Below are positions 6,495-9,636 of a stretch of DNA of 9,636 nucleotides, piece after piece. Source of the DNA: an uncultured Chlorobiota bacterium (lineage in GTDB: Bacteria; Bacteroidota; Bacteroidia; Bacteroidales; JAADGE01); assembly GCA_947311125.1 (NCBI GenBank), contig CAMZKI010000286.1:1-9636 (forward strand), written 5' to 3'. Position numbers and translations under genes: made by a program. Numbering within the stretch: the stretch's first letter is position 1; each line of letters opens with the position of its first letter. The notes beneath the pieces were generated by a model. It was not told the DNA's origin and did no database searches. It saw only the letters and a program-made list of their open reading frames with translations.

Positions 6495-7574
6495 TTACAA
6501 AGATTTTAATATTGTTGTAAAATTAGTTTTTTTTTCGGTATTAAATATTTCAAAGTTTGGCTTTAGTTTTTTTAATTTATTTATTGAAGCGTTGATATCA
6601 AAGTTTTCTTGTTTATTAAATATGAATATATTTTTATTTTTCAGGTGATTTGCAAGGTATTCTTGTTCCGGTTGTCCGGGGGTAGGGACAAGGATTGCGG
6701 ATTTTTGCAATTTTACTAAGTCCATTATTGTTGTATAACCGGCTCGACTAATTATTATTTCTGATTTTTGAATTGCATCTTGCATTTCTTTGCGAGGAAG
6801 ATGACTTACAATTTTAATATTTGAATTTTTATTTAAGAATTCCTTTTGCGGTTTTCCTGAAATAATTAAAACTTTTTTATTCGTTTCCTCTAATTGAGTT
6901 TTGATTTTTGTTTCAAAAACAGTTCTTTGCGGCTCGGGACCTGAAATTATGACTAAAATATCATTTTCATATTTCGGATTTAGTTTTTTTTCAGGTTTGA
7001 ATTGTGATAAAATTCCTATAAAATAGTATTTGTGAGGGAGTATTTGTTTATGTGAGAGTTTGCCTGACAGGTTTTCATTTTCTTCATAGTCAGGAATAAT
7101 AATTTTGTTAAAATTATTTATCAGTTTTTGTTGTAATTTGCAAACTGTTTTTTCAAGAAATTTTATTTGCTTCGGCAGTTGTATGAAAATTTGGTGACTT
7201 ATAAATATTGAAGGTATTTTTTTTGAGTAAACACCATATCTGTTATCCGAAATTATTAAATCAATATTATGTTGCTTAATTATTTTCTGAACTTGCTTGT
7301 GCTCTTTTATTATTCCAAGTAAGATTTTAGGAATTTGCAACAGTATTTTTAAAATAAACAGATTTTTTTTCGGATATTTTATTTCAAAAGATTTTATTTC
7401 AATATATTTAAGTTTCGGAAATTCTTTTTTCAGTAAAACTCCGGATTTCCCTTCACCTCCGATAATTACTTCAAAATTATTTTTAACAAGTTCGTGAATA
7501 ATCGGAATATCTCTTACGGCGTGTCCCAATCCCCAATTCAGCGGAGAAACGAGTATTTTTTTTTTCTGTTTCAA
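6495..7574 (-). CDS. MurG-like (GT-B fold) glycosyltransferase, substrate unknown
   Basis: A 359-residue GT-B glycosyltransferase resembling the family 28/MJ1255-like group. The N-terminal domain opens with I-L-V-S-P and a Gly/His loop, N-W-G-L-G-H-A-V-R-D (13-22), the position of the acceptor-side Gly-rich loop in MurG relatives. The C-terminal nucleotide-sugar domain has S-G-P-E-P-Q-R (211-217), S-R-A-G-Y-T-T-I-M-D-L (276-286) and P-T-P-G-Q-P-E-Q-E-Y-L-A (297-308), the last close to the MurG-type donor-site region. It is not MurG itself: the N-terminal G-G-T-G-G-H signature is missing and no cell-division genes are nearby. No signal peptide is seen; hydrophobic helices at about 72-90 could support peripheral membrane contact. 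The start is TTG at 7574, overlapping the symporter's TGA as TTGA. There is no ATG or GTG before residue 265, and the in-frame region upstream soon reaches a stop. Donor and acceptor cannot be read from the sequence. Confidence 0.85.
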   Translation of the reverse strand: MKQKKKILVSPLNWGLGHAVRDIPIIHELVKNNFEVIIGGEGKSGVLLKKEFPKLKYIEIKSFEIKYPKKNLFILKILLQIPKILLGIIKEHKQVQKIIKQHNIDLIISDNRYGVYSKKIPSIFISHQIFIQLPKQIKFLEKTVCKLQQKLINNFNKIIIPDYEENENLSGKLSHKQILPHKYYFIGILSQFKPEKKLNPKYENDILVIISGPEPQRTVFETKIKTQLEETNKKVLIISGKPQKEFLNKNSNIKIVSHLPRKEMQDAIQKSEIIISRAGYTTIMDLVKLQKSAILVPTPGQPEQEYLANHLKNKNIFIFNKQENFDINASINKLKKLKPNFEIFNTEKKTNFTTILKSL

Positions 7575-9388
7575 TTTTTTTCGGAGTATTTTCCTTTTGA
7601 CAGATTATAAGAAATAATAAGAGCGAGAATAACAGATATAAAGATAAAAGCAAAGCCGGTAAGGTATTCAGCAAAGATAATCTTGCCGATTCCGAACAGC
7701 GTTGATATAACCATTACACTGCCCGTAAACCAATTTACGAATAATCTCAGGTATCCTGTATCGCCTTTTACTTCCGGTGTTTTTTCAGCTGTTTTTTTCC
7801 ATCCCGGACCTCCGGGGTGAACTTTTTTGTAGAAAGATTTCAGTTTTTCTTCTTTGTCCGGCTTTGTCAGAAATGTAACCGTGAGCCAAACAACAGTTGA
7901 CCATATTACAATTATAATTAAACTTAATTCAAAATCTTCTTTAAGGACATCTAATTTAAAACAATATCTTAATACGGGATAAATGAGATAAGGGGCAACC
8001 ATTGCCGATATTTCCGACCAAGCATTTATTCTTTCCCAAAACCATCTTAATAATAAAACTAAACCGATTCCGCCGCTCATTGTAAGCACAAATTTCCAGG
8101 CATCGCTTATTTTGTCAAATTGAGTAGTTATTATTATTGCAAAAATCATTAAAATAAATGTTGTAATTCTGGATACTTTTACATATTGTTTTTCGGTTGC
8201 ATTTTTGTTTAAAAAAGGTTTGTAAAAGTCATTTACGATGTATGAAGTTCCCCAAACTGTTTGAGAAGCTATTGTTGACATATATGCAGCAAGAAATGCA
8301 GCGAGCAGAAGCCCTAACAACCCTGAAGGTAGTAAATCACGGATGAGCATTACGTAAGTTGCTCCTTTGTCGGAAACATCCGGATATAATATTAAAGCGG
8401 CAAAAGCAGCAATAATCCAAGGCCATGGTCTTAGTGCGTAATGTGCAACTTGAAACCACAGAGTTGCAAGAACAGAGTGCTTTTCATTTTTAGCAGACAT
8501 CATACGTTGGGCAATGTAACCGCCTCCGCCGGGTTCGGCTCCCGGATACCAGCTTGACCACCATTGCACTCCGAGGTATGCTACAAAAGCTGTAATAGTC
8601 ATTTTTAAAATTCCCGAAGAACCTGCAGTTTCCGTCCCGGCTTTGCTTACCGAAGGGAAAAAGTCAAAACTCCACTCGGGTAATTTCTCTTTTAAACCCT
8701 GGATACCGCCTACATCAATGTTTTTTACGGCAAAAACAGCAAGAATAATACTTCCCGTCATTGCTATAATGAACTGAAAACTGTCTGTCAGTGAAACTCC
8801 CCATAATCCGGATAAGGCAGAATAGAAAACAGTAAAGAGCATTAATCCGGCAACGGCAATAAGATGAGAACTGAACTCTGTTCCGAGAAAGTTAAATTCG
8901 GCTTGACCGAAGATCGTAAATTCGGGAAACATAACTTTGAAAATTTTGACCATTGCAAGATTTACCCAGGCAATAACTATAGTATTCATAAATATTCCGA
9001 TATAAATTGCTCTGAAACCTCTTAAAAACCGAGCGGGTTTACCGGAGTATCTTATATTTACAAATTCGGCATCGGTAAGAATTCCTGAACGCCTCCATAA
9101 TTTTGCGAAAAAGAAAACTGTCAGCATTCCGCCGAGCAGCATATTCCACCACAGCCAGTTTCCTGCTATGCCGTGTTCGGCAACAAGTTCGGTTACGGCG
9201 AGCGGAGTATCTGCAGCAAAAGTAGTTGCTACCATACTTGTTCCTGCAATGTACCATGGGAGTTTTCGCCCGCTTAAAAAGAAATCATTCATTCCTTTTC
9301 CTGCACGTTTGGACATAAATACACTTATTCCGAGACTTATGACAAAATATGCTGCAATAATGAACCAGTCGATTGTTGTGATGTGCAT
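7571..9388 (-). CDS. Sodium:solute symporter (SSF family), substrate unknown
   Basis: A 605-residue inner-membrane transporter with about 13-14 hydrophobic helices and an LeuT-like SSF core. Early helices carry S-G-R-K-L-P-W-Y-I-A-G-T-S-M-V-A-T-T-F-A-A-D (39-60), the region that holds part of the Na+ site and the unwound first core helix. The SSF signature segment contains G-G-G-G-Y-I-A-Q-R-M-M-S-A-K (287-300). The A-A-Y-M-S-T-I-A-S-Q helix (367-376) aligns with the helix that supplies the Ser pair of the Na2 site in vSGLT. A cytoplasmic segment with H-P-G-G-P-G-W (524-530) precedes two last helices (about 545-565 and 570-594). This motif and the extended length point to a subgroup common in Bacteroidota rather than to PutP or PanF. 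Sugar, amino acid or other organic solutes are all possible. The ATG at 9388 places the first helix at residues 7-25. It is co-oriented and overlapping with the glycosyltransferase, so the two are probably one transcript. Confidence 0.9.
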   Translation of the reverse strand: MHITTIDWFIIAAYFVISLGISVFMSKRAGKGMNDFFLSGRKLPWYIAGTSMVATTFAADTPLAVTELVAEHGIAGNWLWWNMLLGGMLTVFFFAKLWRRSGILTDAEFVNIRYSGKPARFLRGFRAIYIGIFMNTIVIAWVNLAMVKIFKVMFPEFTIFGQAEFNFLGTEFSSHLIAVAGLMLFTVFYSALSGLWGVSLTDSFQFIIAMTGSIILAVFAVKNIDVGGIQGLKEKLPEWSFDFFPSVSKAGTETAGSSGILKMTITAFVAYLGVQWWSSWYPGAEPGGGGYIAQRMMSAKNEKHSVLATLWFQVAHYALRPWPWIIAAFAALILYPDVSDKGATYVMLIRDLLPSGLLGLLLAAFLAAYMSTIASQTVWGTSYIVNDFYKPFLNKNATEKQYVKVSRITTFILMIFAIIITTQFDKISDAWKFVLTMSGGIGLVLLLRWFWERINAWSEISAMVAPYLIYPVLRYCFKLDVLKEDFELSLIIIVIWSTVVWLTVTFLTKPDKEEKLKSFYKKVHPGGPGWKKTAEKTPEVKGDTGYLRLFVNWFTGSVMVISTLFGIGKIIFAEYLTGFAFIFISVILALIISYNLSKGKYSEKN

Positions 9389-9415
9389 AAGAAGGTATTA
9401 AAAAATTGATTTCGA

Positions 9416-9423
9416 CAAAAATA
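9416..9423 (-). promoter_or_regulatory. Candidate -7 box for the symporter-glycosyltransferase operon
   Basis: The minus strand reads TATTTTTG, an exact TAnnTTTG match ending 27 bases before the symporter ATG. No TTG stands at 19-22 nt upstream, so the -33 element is missing or divergent. In a T-rich region a chance match is possible. Confidence 0.4.
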
Positions 9424-9615
9424 ATAAATAAATGCGATTAAGTATTAATGAATAATCGGCAAGCAGTTAATAACGTAATTATTTTACTTGTTTACAGATA
9501 GTTGTGTTTTTTAAGAATATATTTCACGATTATGGATTGCAGGAATTTGATTTGTGAATAACTGTTACAGAATTAAAAAATATGTTAAAAAACATTAAAA
9601 AGTGATAATGCTTTT

Positions 9616-9623
9616 TATATTTG
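9616..9623 (+). promoter_or_regulatory. Candidate -7 box for a plus-strand gene beyond the right edge
   Basis: The plus strand reads TATATTTG followed by CGGCG, typical of Bacteroidota -7 regions. At 19-nt spacing the upstream triplet is ATT (TTA at 18), a weak -33 element. The rest of 9389-9636 holds no gene or strong hairpin, which fits a divergent intergenic region whose right-hand gene lies outside the window. Confidence 0.45.
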
Positions 9624-9636
9624 CGGCGTAATTTAA

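Noticed and set aside
7483..7674. Minus-strand 63-codon frame with a Leu-rich N-terminus that looks like a membrane or signal segment
   Set aside because: It is out of frame with, and lies across, the junction of the symporter and the glycosyltransferase, both of which have clear family motifs in their own frames.
9559..9570. Short imperfect palindromes (TAACTGTTA, CTGTTACAG) in the divergent right-hand intergenic region
   Set aside because: Each has only four paired positions per arm, at chance level in this AT-rich stretch, and no second copy was seen to support an operator.

Overview
The window looks like chromosomal core DNA from a member of the Bacteroidota (Bacteroidetes). It is AT-rich. 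Its left edge carries the tail of a protein with a type IX secretion (Por) sorting domain. Candidate promoters match the phylum's TTTG-N19-TAnnTTTG pattern rather than the TTGACA/TATAAT pattern. The genes also lack obvious Shine-Dalgarno sequences, as is usual in this phylum. No rRNA, tRNA, CRISPR array, insertion sequence or prophage gene is visible.

Layout from left to right: positions 2-127 hold the C-terminal 41 codons of a plus-strand secreted or surface protein. A shared 14-bp terminator hairpin at 144-185 separates it from everything that follows, which is all on the minus strand. Reading in the direction of transcription from the right edge, the order is: an Na+/solute symporter (SSF family), a MurG-like glycosyltransferase whose TTG start overlaps the symporter stop, then rimP, nusA, infB and hisS. 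The last 248 bases (9389-9636) are a divergent intergenic region with a candidate promoter for the symporter and another, on the plus strand, for a gene beyond the right edge.

The core of the window is a translation/transcription cluster. RimP matures the 30S subunit, NusA controls elongation, pausing and termination, IF-2 delivers initiator tRNA, and HisRS charges tRNA-His. rimP-nusA-infB is the ancestral bacterial order. Here hisS follows infB, where rbfA/truB stand in E. coli. A consensus promoter at 6440-6470 appears to drive rimP-nusA-infB, and hisS seems to have its own -7 box in the loop of the hairpin that follows infB.

I found no new multi-gene system. The most interesting signals are regulatory. 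The short rimP leader contains a GC-rich hairpin overlapped by a 15-codon reading frame, an attenuator-like arrangement. The infB-hisS gap has a perfect inverted repeat whose 8-nt loop is exactly a -7 promoter box. Smaller points are a HisRS with several eukaryote-type signatures, a repeated short motif in the long charged linker of IF-2, and a strong polypurine/polypyrimidine bias under that linker.
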